Notes: a model not told the origin generated them from the letters alone. Positions 44,934 through 57,938 are shown, counted from the stretch's first letter. The stretch is DNA of 64,000 nt from Paramyrothecium sp. XJ0827 (GCA_020881915.1 JAJFPB010000010.1:1674001-1738000); one strand, 5' to 3'. A program made the numbers and translations.

Positions 44934-46894
44934 TCAGGTCAAAACTCGCCCAGTGTCACGCCCATTACTTTTGGTCTTCTCGGTCTCATCATCACTGTCA
45001 TCGCCAATGCTGTACTTGCCGTGTCGAGCAGCGGTTGGAGTATCCGCATGCAGATCATCCAGCTCGCTCTCGTCAAAGGCCGCGGCTTCCAAATCTCCCG
45101 CGCCACGTCTGTTGAGGTTGCCGAAGTTGGAGTCTTGGTTGACTGGCTTATAAGAAGCTGCCCTACGGCGGCTGCGCCAGAGAAAGAAGCCCCATACAGA
45201 TACAACGATGATGACAAGAACAAGCATTACCCCGCCAGAGTTATAGTAGGCGTCCCATTTGGCCTGGTCAAGTTGTTGTTGTTTCTCATCATCCGCAGCA
45301 GATGTGTTGTTGGACACGCCGCCTACAGAGGTTTCAAGCCCCTTTTCCCCATCGATTCGACTGTCAGCAGGCTGACCACCGATGCTGCTGATGTCGACCC
45401 CCATGAAACGATCCAGCATGTCGCGCGAACGTCGCGGGTAATCGACGGGAACCATGTGAGAAGAGTTGTGGAACAGGACGTAGGTGAGGTTACGAGCCTC
45501 CTGCCAAAACCCAGCAATCTCGCCCTCGAAGGTCCAAGTCCGGCGTGGCGCCCAGTTGCCAGGAGTGACCTCGAAGCCTTTCCCGCCGTTCCACTCCATG
45601 TTAGCAATGAAATTCTCCGTACCAATATGGTTGCAGATCAAATCCTCGCCGCCCGAGAAGAGGAGAATCGGGATCTCCTTGACGAGACCGGGAAGCATCT
45701 CAACAGTTGGGTGCGAGTTTCTGGCGTTGAAGGCTGAGCCCACCGCGCCAGTACATTCCTGCCACCCAGTGTTTTTCTGTGAATTGATGTTCAAGGCCGC
45801 AACGACATCATTCCTCCTCAGATACGGTGACACGGCCTTCAAATCTTCCGGCCAGTTCATTCCACAGCTCGGGTATGAGTCCTTCAGGCGCACATCGTAC
45901 ATGTTATAGCATGAGTCGTCGCCATTACCCGAGTTGGTAAGCGACAGCATGTGCGAGAGGATCTTTTCGCAATCGGGATAGTCGATGGCTCCGGGACTCG
46001 CTTCCTGCTTGCCTTTGCAAATACGAGCATCCTTCAATAACTGGTTGTGCTCGTTTGAACCTTTGTTGAACAGTCCTTTCTCCAGGGCGAAGGGAATGTA
46101 AGCTTCGTACTGCTCCTTTGGCGAGATCCAGCCGTTGCCGATTAGGAGACCTCGCAGGTTCCAGGCATTGGTGCCCCTGTCCTTGTTGGTGTCAAGTATG
46201 GCCCGAGCGATGTAAGGGATGTACTGGCCAGCGTACGATTCTCCGGCGATGTATATCTTCAGAATATCAGTAGAGGATCAGCATTTGAGGCAACGTACGA
46301 CTTACATCATCGCGTTCGTACTCTGGAAAAATCTCGAAGAACTTTGTCAAGAAAGTGATGAAGTTCTGGGCCATGACATCGAGCTCGTGAATGTAGCTGT
46401 CAGTATCAACGTAGCTGAAACCCGTACCAACCGGGTTGTCAACGAAGAGCAGGTTGGCGAATTCATGCCAGGAGCCCTCGTTCAACGTCAATGTGTTCTC
46501 GTCCTTGACTCGATACGGTCCGATTTCCATCAAAGCACCATCTTCGGAACTGCAGCCGGGCCCTCCGTTGAGCCAGATGACTGTTCTCTGTTTGTTCGCA
46601 ATATGTCGGTTTTGGAAGTGCCAGAAGAAAAGATTTCCGTTGTGCTCGGGGGTGACCTCGATGTGACTATTGATAGATGACGCGTGTCAGCCTCGGGCGT
46701 GCTCGAGAGACGTGGAATGCTTCGACTTACCCAGCATGCATCTTGATCGGTGGCGAGTCCTTGGGCACCCCAGGAAGATCCCGGACGTAATAGCTAGCTG
46801 CAGTATTGTCTGCGACAACCATGGTCGACCAGAGAGCGAAGCAGAGGGCCGCGAGCCAATGGCCCCTGACTGCGGACGACAGGAACGCTGCCAT
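44934..46894 (-). CDS. kex1: Pheromone-processing carboxypeptidase Kex1
   Basis: Three exons on the minus strand: 46894-46731, 46666-46306, 46256-44934; introns 64 and 49 bp; 615 residues. A signal peptide (to about residue 33) precedes a full S10 serine carboxypeptidase domain. [12 protein letters not shown] forms the oxyanion region. The nucleophile Ser182 lies in [12 protein letters not shown], the Asp (about 380) in GGEDLICNH, and the His (about 442) in NSSHMVPVD. After a linker comes one transmembrane helix (about 517-536, [18 protein letters not shown]) and an acidic cytosolic tail, as expected for a trans-Golgi type-I enzyme. Kex1 trims C-terminal Lys/Arg after Kex2 cleavage of pheromone and other precursors. 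An in-frame upstream extension exists, but the ATG at 46894 gives a proper signal sequence. Confidence 0.97.
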
Positions 46895-47745
46895 GATGAA
46901 CTCCAAAGCCGGTGCCGGCGGTACACGGCGTAGGGCGACCGATAAGGGAAACGCGACAAACGGCTCAATCGGAGCCGGGGTCAAGTCTGCGAAGAAGGAA
47001 AAAGTATAGGATCAAACGAAAGGAAGGTTGATCAAATCCGTCGTGATGTTAGGCCAGACAAAATTATGAAGAGGTTAGGTGGCCAGTCGGAGGAAAGAGA
47101 CCTTGTCGCACCAGACCCTTGCGCAGCTCCTGGAACTGCCCCATTGAGCGTTATCTGCGACTTGTCTGACGAAGGCAAGCGTGGCAGTGAATTCCTAACA
47201 CTTCTGATTGTGGCTAGCTGTGGCGTCCATGGATTAGTTAGGTGCTAGGTAGACTGTCGGCAAAATGCCTCGCCCGTGTACCTACTTCATAACAAAAGCC
47301 ACGCGTCCGCTTTTCCACGGCGCGAGCTGAATAACGGCTATTGAGATCAATAAAGCCCTGGAAGCCAATACGGCTGATTTGGCAAGAAGAAAACCTGGGC
47401 CACAAGGCATTTCGCGGTGCACGCGGTAATGACTGGCTACATCTTGATAGAAGCAATCATTGAGTTCATGGTGCTTTATTTGAATGTGTGCGATACCCAG
47501 TAGAATAGTTTGTCAAAATTCACACGAACTACCTATCATGCCAATCCATCGACACTTCCCATTTAGGGCCAGTAGGTCATAAAATTTCCAGATACAGATC
47601 TCCCACTTGCGTCCACCACCAGCCGACATCAGACTTACCATAACGACAAGCGAGATTCGCCTGTCTCAATTCTCAATCCTAACTCACCACGATCCAGCAG
47701 CTTCAACCCACTAAGGGCAACGGTTCAGGGTAACGGCTATCTAAA
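46895..47745. promoter_or_regulatory. Divergent promoter between kex1 and sfm1
   Basis: 851-bp head-to-head spacer. Its centre (47450-47600) is AT-richer, and the last 100 bases before 47746 form a C/A-rich leader. No further gene is seen. Confidence 0.55.
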
Positions 47746-48575
47746 ATGTCGACCGGGAAAACTTTCATTGTCGAGCATCTCGACGACGAGCTCGGCCCAT
47801 GGTCTGAGCTTGAGTATCTTGCCATCGCCACTGAGACGCAAGCCTCGAACGGCACATTCATTCTGTCTAGTCTACCACCCAACTTCAAGACCCCCTCGGC
47901 TCTCTTGGACATCCCTGCATTCAAGGCTGAGCATCGGGGTGTCGAGGAACTGTATGCTGCAGACAAATCTCGCGTGTGTCTACTAGATCCGGCTGCATCC
48001 AAGGACTTGTCACCGTCTGACGGGGATGTCTTCGATGTGTTTCTATTTGGAGGCATTCTTGGTGAGTTTGTGATCTCATGGTTAACGGTGAACCATAAAA
48101 CTAATCCATGCTGCAGGCGATGACCCTCCTAGAGGTCGGTGATATCACAAGTCTTACACTTCTTTAAACTAAACATACCAGACCGAACTTCCGAATTGAG
48201 AAAGAAAGGCTTCGAGGGCCGCAGACTAGGCCCTGTGCAGATGACAACGGATACGGCCGTACGTGTCACTCGCATGGTTGTGGAAGGCAAATGTTTGTTC
48301 TCCCTTGAGCTAACGTCTGATCAAACGTAAGACTGACTGACCTTTAAGATGCGCTCGATGATATCCCCCGCGTGGACCATCCCGAGATTCGCTTCAATGA
48401 GCATGAAAGCACGCAGATGCCTTTTCGTTATGTAAAGGACCAGGCTGGAAACCCCATCATGCCCGAGGTAATTTGAATTACCAATAACTTCCTTTTTTCG
48501 TGCTGACAAGAATGCTAGGGAATGCGGGAGCTCATCCAGAAGGATGCTGACAAGGCCCTTGATGACTTGCTTTAA
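47746..48575 (+). CDS. sfm1: SPOUT-type protein arginine methyltransferase Sfm1
   Basis: Five exons: 47746-48061, 48117-48134, 48182-48292, 48349-48467, 48519-48575; 206 residues, close to the 213 of yeast Sfm1. The family core is clear: FIVEHLDDELGPWSELEY at the N-terminus, then DVFLFGGILGDDPPRDRTSE and FEGRRLGPVQMTTDTAVRVT, the knot-forming SPOUT loop that binds S-adenosylmethionine. PEIRFNEHESTQMPFRYV and a short C-terminal helix end the protein. Sfm1 methylates one arginine of ribosomal protein Rps3 in yeast; the same role is inferred here. Exon 2 is a microexon of 18 nt encoding DDPPR, inside the invariant GGILGDDPPRDRT, so its use is required. Intron 2 has a GTCGGT donor. Confidence 0.95.
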
Positions 48576-51500
48576 TACAACATGGGGTTCGGATCACACA
48601 GGGCTACCACTTCACGATGCCTTAGATATCTTTTATGGCATCTGTTTGGTATAGGGAGAGCCATGGTGTGGAACTTGGGTCTTTTCTTCCAATAAGATCA
48701 AAATGTTCTTCAATCACGATGAAGAGACTATGAAAGCCTCTGTTGACCCCTTACTTTGCGACCCTGCCAACCACCACCATAGCCTTTGTTCCAAAATTTT
48801 CACAGAGGTATGAGTAAAGATCAGTTTCAACGAACGGGGAAAATAGTGATCGCAGAGAACGGCTGCTGCGATTTGGCGTTTTCGAGGCAATGCTTTCCCA
48901 TTCCTCACAGGCATGTCTTACCCTATACCACACAGTGAATTGCTCTCCCGACACAGCGCAATTGTCAGACTGAGCATTTATTCTTGAGTTTTAACAAATC
49001 CCCAAGGTAAAGCTTGTGCTTAAACTTCCCTCGTATGCAGTACAACGTATCTCTTCGCAGCTTTTCCATATGAATGTACTTATGGACATATATGGCCGCC
49101 TGGATTGGGTCTGCAGACAAGATGGAAGCATCGTCAAGATATCTGCCATTTCAGGTCTCGCAGCAGCAAACCCCGTGAGTGTAGGACCAATTTCCTTTAT
49201 CATGAATACCCGTGAATGTGATTCTTGTTCATGACTAAGTTGGACTGCCTGGCCTGCTCTCCCATATCGATTTTCTCGAATCCAATATACGTTGATGTCA
49301 CGCGCCAGCAAGAAAGACTTACGACATCATCTCTATTGCACTACAGTGCAAGCAGAACGTCCCTATGTCGTATGGATCGTTAAATGCCTAATCTACAGTG
49401 AACTTATGGAGATAAACAAGTACGATTACGGCAAGGATTTCATTTCTGACTCATAGGATTTCCTAGTACTACACTTAATTGCCAATAAACATGAGATATC
49501 CTCTGAAAAGCGTGCATTATCTCTTGTTCTCGTCGCTTCTTCCCTCACTGCCTCACAATGGTTAGACGGGGCCAACACGGGTCGAAGTTCGTTTGACAAT
49601 GCATTTGCCGAGAACGAGGTCGACTGTTTCGCAGCAGCACGCTCCAACAGACCGGCAAACAAGTTTCGATTCCATGCCATATCGAGTTGCCCCGTCGCCG
49701 GAAAGGAGACCGCGTCTTGTGTTGGGACCATCCTGACACCGCGGAAGAAACGGCTCTCTACAGTGAAACAAATTCAAGTTCATTCTCTGTTGCATTTCTG
49801 TGCTCACGTTTCCCGGAAGCACATGTTTCGAACCCCAAGTGTCTCGAAAACAATTGGACTAGTCGAAAAGTAGCCTTATTGCCCGGAGCCTACCGAATGG
49901 TTAAACGTTCTGCGAGACGACCATCTGGTCTGCCCTTCTCCTGGCTTTGAACCAAAGATGGTGCCCCTGAGGGCTGAGCAAATGCCTGGTGTCTGAGCAA
50001 TGGGGTTCCGGTAACACTCGTGTCAGCTGTCAAACACATTGTGGCCGCTGGGGATGATATACGCCCCAGCCATCCGTCAAACTTGCAGAGAGGAGCGCAC
50101 AGTCCTTGGCTCGCCGCAAGACTGAAACAATCGACGACGGTGGTGGGGAGCAAATATCGAGATCGGGCTATCATCCGGTGTCGACATGTCCGAGTTGCAG
50201 CACCATGGGTGTTGGTGCCACGATAGTTTTGTGCTACACGCACTGCACCGGATCACAACGGTCAAAGCCCAACCTGAAACTAGTCAAATTGCCCTCCCAA
50301 GGTCGGACTTTTTAATGCGGCTTGTCGCTGTTGCGGTTAGACGCCTGGCGTGCACCCTAGTTTACCGTATACGATAGAGCAAAGTGGTTCGTGCTACGAC
50401 GGCTAGCCTAGCTTGTCACGCCTGAAAGTAGTAAAGACAGCCTCCATCCACTGTTCCGTTCAAGTTAGTTGATCTGCACCTAATCTCCCATATGCTTCTG
50501 GAACGAGGGTGCGGATGATCTCATGGATGGCGAGCTTTGCCTTCCATACATAGCACATGACGGATATTTAGGACGATTTCAGCACAGATGGCGGCGGAAA
50601 AACCGAGATTAACTGTCCATGCGCGATGTCAACGCAGCATTCTAGATTTGCTGGAGGTAGACAACAAAGGTTTACACGTGTGTACGCACGTAAACACCAT
50701 CGCAGAGATGGGGCATAATCATAGGCGTAAACATAACGCAGGCCTAGACATAGGCATCGGCATCCGCAAAGGCGAAGCAATGGCACGGCCCCGATGTGTC
50801 GGCCGACAAGCCGCAGGCGTTCTGAGCCTTCTGGATAGGTATGGTTCCAGATGTGATGATACCCATGGAGCACAGGCCTAAAATAGAGTTGCCCAGCGTT
50901 CTGGCCTACCGCACGGGTATATTTCCCGGGACATGGTTGTGCTCAATCGTTGACTGGGAGGTGCAGGGAAGGGGCCCCCAATAGACCCAAGCTCCATCGT
51001 GCAGCTCGAGGGAGAGGATGAACCCAAGCTTCCCGGCTTGGTTCTTCGCTGTAGGCTTGAAGGATGAATGCAAGGATCAGAGGATGAGATTGTTGATTAA
51101 GTTGATGGACGCCGCATGCCGGGGAACATGGCTCGCTGCAGTGCCGTTACAAAATGGGGCATGGCACAGGATCAGGCCAAAGGGATGTGAGGTAGCGTCG
51201 ACTGATCACTGATCACAAGGGAACTGGACTGGAAGAGGCCGGATGAGTGGTGCTGTAGTTACAGCGCATGGATTTGGAGATCCTAGGGATACCAGAACAG
51301 AAGGAGCAGGAGGCAGGGGTTTCCCCGGGTCGCTGGCTGGAATTCCCCTGCCCCCGTCCGATGTCACAGCTAGAATACCTCACGTAGTACCTTACTGTAC
51401 GTCTCCTCTGCTGGTCCCATAACCACTTGATCTCGCCGGCCAAGCTCATCGTCACCTCGACAGTGCTGCGCACTCAATCTGCATTGACGAATATATCACA

Positions 51501-54500
51501 CCGTGGTCCTTTTGATCCCAGCCTGCCGGTATTATTAGATTAAACGACCACCGACGTAGCTGTTGTCGGATCAGCCAATCCTAGCAGGCCTAGCCATGGC
51601 TGCGCCACCGTACTGTATCCGGTTTGTGCGTTTCAGATGGCTGTCGATGTCTGGCGAGCAGTTGTGGCTCGAAGCGCTGCCTCAGTGCCGATGCACGACG
51701 ACGGCGCCGGACTTCCATCGAGGGCGAGGCGAGGCGAGGGCAACGCGACGCACGGCACATCATACTTGCACCGCAGGAACGTATCCGGCGCGGCTGCGAC
51801 GAAGCGTTGGACGGGACCAGAGTGAGTGCTGCCGCGCCGAGCATCAGCATCAGCCAAAGCAACCCGACTGGAGAATTTTGGTGAATCCTCGTCACACACT
51901 TGGGAAGGGGGGGCTTACCCCGGGCTGCCGGAACTATTCGCTCAGCTGAAACCTGAGGGCCCCTCCTGACGGGCCGGCTCCACATCCACCTTCAAGCCGC
52001 AACCAACCCTCTGCTGCCCTGCCTGCTGCTACACCACTCTTGAGACGGACGGCAACATCTCGGGACACACAGTGATTCGAGAGCTCCGATGGCACCTGAA
52101 CTTGCCGGCTGCGAGGCCTGTTCGCAGCAGCTTCCAACCCAGGGTTCAGCACCTTGATACCGTCTCGCCCGTCTGAGCTTTTCCAAGTCCCCTCTCGGCA
52201 CGCTATTGAGGAGCCGACTTGCGCATCTACCGGGCTAGTCCCTCCACTAAAATCCAGCAGAAACGTCCTGTCCGGTTGTGTCGTCGTACATGATACCACA
52301 CCCCGGCAGTCGTTCGATGCGTTCCATGTCCGTTTCGGGAGGGGAGGAGCATTTTTTGCACCTCCTGATGAGGCTCTGGACAACATAGAGAACAGCGCCG
52401 CACTTCTAGCCCTGATTCTCCCCTGGTATACCCGAGCAGCTTTGCGAACCCGCCAGTTGGTGCCTTCGGGTGATGGATGCGCATGGACTGGTTGTGCAGA
52501 ATAAGCTCCCAGTGCGCCGCCGCCCAAGAATGTTGCTAGTCGAGGCACATAGCCACCGCTGCCTGCATCTATCCAAGCCAGAATAGGAATCCTCACAAGA
52601 CATCTGAAATTGCGACCCCATTTCCTAAACTGGGTCGCCTAGCCCTCGGACTTGTTCATTCACCATTTCACCAGGTGACGAGCTCGAGATCAACAAGCGA
52701 AATAATAACGAAGTTCCGATTGGGCAATGACCCGGTCGCCCTGAGCGGGTAGGCCATTGACGACAACAGACACCAAGCTATGGTGGTGGCTTTGAATATC
52801 TTCAGTCCGGTCGTTCTGCCCCACGAACAGACTAGCGTCCGGTCACGACGAAACCAGCAGAGCCCCCCCCTATCCACCCAAACATATCGAGTCGCTGACA
52901 GGGTTTCATGCACCGTGTCATGGAGTAACAGCAACCAAATTGTGGAATTCTCTTTGGCGACTCTGTTGCCCTTCTTGTAGTAGTCAGTAGGTTAGGCGAT
53001 GCGTTCTAAGCTTCATGGCGGTGCCTTCAAACCACCTCTGCAATGAGCACGCCCGTCGTCCGGCGCATTGCGCTGTGGATCGGGTCAAGCATAACAGCAA
53101 CGTCTCCCATGCAAGCAGGCGGCCCCCCCCTGTGCAGATCGTGGTTCGGGCAAGATGTCGTTACCGAGCTTATGCCCGTGGCAAGTCCTCGCGCCAGGAT
53201 CTGGCGCGAGTCGAGTGCTCCCCATGAACAAGCCTTCATCATCCTACGTCAGTCCTCCAGGAGCAGATTCCAGGCGTTCTGGCTTGATCACAGTTTGGAG
53301 CTTCACCAAGCAGTAGGAGACGAGGCCGTTCCAAAGTGTCTTCCCTCGAAGCATCGTGCATAACATCCCTGTACCACCCCATTGGCGGTGTTTGACTAAC
53401 GCTTTAGCCTCGTCTTGTACAGGAGCACAATCATGATGCTATTTTCCGCATAAGCCCCATCTATGCTAGCCTCTTCTGTTGCTCTGAAGCTGGTAGCTTA
53501 GCAGTATGCCTCCAGTTGCTTTGACCACCATGGTTGAGACAAGGATGCCATGCCATGGCCCGCGGATTTGACCCACACGCCCAAATCCCTCCTGGACCCC
53601 AAACAGCTACTGTCGTCAATCTCTATCAAGTCCTTCATGCGACCCCAGCACAGATGTTCCTATTTCGGACTGGGCTTGGTTCACAGTGTTCTCAATGTCA
53701 CCCGCTTCGATGGCAAACCTTCCTCTGCCCTAAGCCTTGCGGAGTCCATACCACCCCCTTCATTTGTGCCTTGACTCGTCACACCTTGATCCGGACTGGG
53801 ACGATGTCGAATACATTGCGCTTCGTCGTTGCTTGGACCATTTACATCTGATGTCTTCTCTTCGCCAGAGCTAAGACTCCGGTCTCAGGAGCTGACCCTG
53901 AGTATAGTTGTCGACAGTGGCCGTTTCCCACGATAGATTACCCCAGGCTGGACCACCTTCTGTTTTGTTTTATGATTCGGGACTCTTGTCACGGAACTTG
54001 TTGCTCAGACTCTCAACATCGGCTTGACGGCATCCCGAAAGCGCGTTTTCTCGAGAACAGCGTAGAACCATCTGTCAACTGCGAATACGTTTGGACCCTT
54101 CACGGAAATAATAAACGTTTCACTTGTTAGGACCACCAAAGAGTTCCTCTTAGCGCCTTGTTTCCTTCGTCGAACGTGTCAAACGTGCGATCATAACGTC
54201 TGACGGAGACCTCGCAACTATCTCATATCTCCTCTCCGAATCCCTCCACTCTTACCCTTGACGTTTGCATTGCATCTCAACGTCAACGATATCCCTTCTT
54301 TATGCTGTATTAGCTTTGACCAAGCAGGACATTGGCCAAACCGAATCGCAGCTGGAGCTTGATTGGGACCTCCATTGGATTACGAGCAACTTACATCGGC
54401 ACACTTTTCATGAAGATTAATTTACGACTTCCTACTTCGAGCGGGTTATGACAACACTACTCAGGGCACAATATTCTATTATTACCACCATTGAGAGCAT

Positions 54501-54657
54501 TGGAAATCCCACATTACATCAACGAAGAAGGATCACAGACTGGTAACGCAACAACACTCGCCACGGTCTATTTCCCTCACGAAAACCGCAAGTCGGTCCC
54601 TCCTCCCGGTTTCTCACAAGTTGCAGTCACCCTGTTACACCACAAAGACTGCTCGTC
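48576..54657. other. 6.1-kb gene-free tract upstream of the ORP1-like gene
   Basis: The largest gap in the window. No ORF in it has an ATG start plus a recognisable domain. ORFs near 51590-52600 run long only because of GC-rich sequence and lack good starts. No terminal inverted repeats or transposase motifs were found. The last 700 bases (from about 53950) are C/T- and A-rich and read as the leader of the next gene. Confidence 0.45.
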
Positions 54658-57600
54658 ATGGACGTGACCTCACTACTAAATGCCTCGTCGGGGGCAAAAG
54701 CCGCCATCAACGATCGCAGCCAGTCAGCATCACCAGTCGCTAGCGACCGGAGTAACTCAGGGTCATCGACAGAACCTCGAGCAAGCGAACACACAAGTGA
54801 TGAGGAGAAGCGCCAGAAGAGCCGTACACCTTGGAACGCAGACGGATATTCCTTGCCACTGTCCATCGACATCAAGACCCCGCTGCATCTCAAGTCTCGC
54901 TTTCGATCGCCAAGTGAGCGTCTGGATTCTCCTGGCTCTGGTACGGAGTCAGGAGTAAGCGCCCATTCTAGAGCAGCTTCCATGGATTCGTCCGTGGATG
55001 TAGCAGGATCAAGAGCTGCTACGCCCGCATCGAACGCGCCAGTCTTGAGGTAAGCCGTCGAGCCTCGTGCTCCAGATGTTGAAGAGACTAAATCGATTTA
55101 GGTCACCCAGATTGGACCACGAGCGCCGCTCCAGCACGGCAGTAGAAAGAAGGTAGGTTTCTGTTAGATCGCAGCACTGTACAATAGATAACTAACATTT
55201 TCGAGTGACAGCCTTCCTCAAGATCCTACGATTTCAGAGAAGCAGAGCCCGGAGCGTTTCAGGCATAAGTTTTCGGACAGCCACAGCAGTCTTTCGTCAT
55301 ACGCATCATCAGTCTCTGGCTATCATTCACGCATATCGTCTGTAACGACTGTTAGTGGCATTACGATTGAGACGCCTTTGGCGGATTCCAAGCTAGGCCA
55401 GCTTCCTGAATCAATCGAAATTCCTACATTGGGGACGATTCAGCCACCGTCGCCCAGATTCCCGGGCCTTCAGCAGTCCATTGACTACAATGCACCGAGC
55501 TCAGTTGGCGGGGCGAACCGACTGTTAAGCCCGACGGAAATGATAAAGTAAGTACAAATGTCCAGCCAAATGGTTCAGTTCATGTACAATGTTCGTGATT
55601 CACTGTTCCTACGCTCTGCGAATCACGCGGACCGGCAAGTGCTGGTGCACTGGCGGTGCAGCTGCCCCATACCGCACGCAAATCGTCAACAGTCAATGAA
55701 AGACAATCCCCATCACATCCTTCACAACTCTGAACAGACCATCTCGAGACTCTACACAACTTGATTTGTCAAAGCGTGGAACACACCTTTCAGTCTGGTC
55801 AGCGGAGCATATTTTGATCCTTCGTCACGGCTTCAGGCCACTTTGCTTCGCACGAAAATCGCGACCTGCCCATCGCACACTCCCTCGTCCTTTATAAGAC
55901 ACCTGCAGCACATTCCACCTTCTCTGACTCCCAACAACTTCACTCTTTGAGGATTCTTACGTGCGAAACTGCATCAAATCTCTGGGTGCTCCCTGCTAAC
56001 ATTACCGGCAGCAACACGAAGATCAAGGCCGACAGCTACTTTGCTCCCTCAAAATTCCACAAGAGAACAGTATCTGCACCCAACTGCGGCCCTACTTCTC
56101 TATCAGCTCGCTTGACGCAGTCGCAACAATCATATCCTGTCTTGCCACCTCCCCATTCAATACTGGATCAGACACGGAGACAAGAAACCCCAGAAATGTC
56201 GCGTGAGCAGTCGCCAGTTGTGGCTGGTGCACGCATCGAGCACGGTGATCTCCGTCGTCGTGGCTCCTTACTTCGACATGATTCGGAGCATGAAGCGGGA
56301 GATCTTGGACGACCAGCCCCTCGCCGTCATTCGACCTTCTCCTCGTACTCAGACCACAGCCGCTCAGTGTCTTTGGACCCCACACGTGCCATGTCTCAAG
56401 CACCGGCTCCTATTCCTGAGCATGCCAGCACTTCAGTCGACATGGCTCTGAACGCTGAGGCTTGCTGTATGTTTGTCGAAAACTGCAACACGGGTTCCCA
56501 GCTGCGTAAAGCCATCTCCCACCTCTTTGGTCGCAACAAGAACTGCACACAGCGCATCCCGAAGCATGTCTGGGTCTACTACTGCCGCAAACATTACCAG
56601 CGCGTGCGCTACCGCAATGCTAAGACCTACCCTCTTACCCAGATGGAGCTTGTCAAAGTGCAGATTCATCGTCTCCAGGCTTGGAGCGCCAAGAACCAGA
56701 GCGAAGGCCACGGGTCTTACATTGAGAGCTGGGAATTCTCTCTCCGCAAGCGTGAGCAAAAGCGTCTGGATGGCGAGGCCGGCCCTGGTGATGACAGCGA
56801 AGACGAGAATGTCGGTGGCCAAGGCAGCACCGGTGTGCCCAACTGGATTGTGCAGCGTCTCGGCAAGGGCTACGGCACCGACCAGGTCCTCGACATTGTG
56901 GACAGACTGTACTCGGAACTTGACCAAGGCCGTCTCGCCCAAGTGCCAGAGGTTGAGTTCCTCCCGAACATTGTTGAGGAAGGCAGCGATGGTGTGACGA
57001 AGCCTGGGAAGAGCCGGAGGAACAACTCCACCACATCAATTGGCCCGAAAACCCCGAAGCGAAAGGCGTCTGATGTTTCCATGATCATGGAGCACGGTCC
57101 GCCCAGCCACCCTGGGTATGTGAGCCAGTACGATGAGCGCATGCCTGGTCAAATGAGCCCTTCAGAGAAACGTGTGCGAGTCGACAGGGCTCCGGGCTTT
57201 TCTCCTCCACGTGTCTCTGGATCCTTCATGCGTCCCATCGAGAACCTGCCCTCGCGACCTGCACCATCCAACCGCTACATGCAGGGTGGAGAGCAGGCCC
57301 TGCCTCGCGCACCACATGTTGTTCCCAAAATGCACTATGGACAGAACTTCTACGGTGGTGGACCGGAGGAAGATCGTCAGACTGTTCAACAGATGAGGTA
57401 CCCGTTCCACGGTCACGCCGGCTCCGACGAACAAGGCCGAGCTTATTTCTATGAGCTCAGCTCTACTTACGGCCACATGCCGTCACAACCTGAGCATGGC
57501 CATGAAGGTGCCGCGCCTCAGTTCAACCTTCCCTCCATGATGCCTCAGATGCCTGGCCACCCAGGAGGTCAGAGGCACGCTCACCGATCATCGAGCGTGG

Positions 57601-57938
57601 CACCAAGCAGATATGGCCCGCAACGCCCCATGCATCAACGATCGGCCAGCGCCTTTACGCTCGCTGACCGACGCGGCCACCCGTATTCCCGTCCTTCCAG
57701 CTCTGGGCCGGAAGGGCAAGTCGGACACCATGGTTTCGATGGTGGCGCCTCTGGCTTCCCGGGCTATGGAATGGAGGCTCCAAGAGCCTTTCATGGGTCT
57801 CATGGCCCAAGGCAGCATGGTCACAGCCAGAGTCTTTCTTTGAGCCACAACCCTTTCCATCAGGGCGGCCATCCCATGATGCATGGAGCAGGTCACCGAG
57901 CCCCTGTGATGGGGCCCGATGTTCGCGGCCGCCGTTGA
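54658..57938 (+). CDS. ORP1-like fungal regulator with a conserved Cys/basic domain
   Basis: Four exons: 54658-55049, 55102-55152, 55212-55547, 56012-57938; 901 residues. The N-terminus begins MDVTSLLN, a start seen in several fungal transcription factors. Ser/Pro-rich sequence follows to about residue 400. The only compact region (about 404-490) contains CCMFVENCNTG, KAISHLFGRNKNCTQRIP, HVWVYYCRKHYQRVRYRNA and MELVKVQIHRLQAW, with Cys/His residues that could bind metal. I associate it with proteins annotated as ORP1-like in Sordariomycetes. A long Pro/His/Gly/Met-rich tail contains KTPKRKAS and EKRVRVDR nuclear-type basic patches. Nuclear regulation is inferred from composition. Intron 3 is 464 bp, far longer than the others (52 and 59 bp), and contains a promoter-like element. 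Confidence 0.87.
55891..55898 (+). promoter_or_regulatory. Candidate internal TATA box in intron 3 of the ORP1-like gene
   Basis: TTTATAAG lies in the 464-bp third intron and is followed by a C/A/T-rich stretch with CAACAACTTCACTC, like a fungal start region. From this box to 56195 there is no ATG. The first one, at 56196, is in frame with exon 4 and would give a 580-residue isoform that keeps the conserved domain and tail but drops the N-terminal exons. Confidence 0.45.

Noticed and set aside
49815..49845. GGGTTCGAAAC on the minus strand, another B-box-like sequence
   Set aside because: The bases on both sides of the loop are not complementary, so no tRNA can fold.
51934..52596. A 220-codon minus-strand ORF in the 6-kb gap
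   Set aside because: It opens with GTG rather than ATG, the first ATG comes far downstream, and no motif is recognisable.
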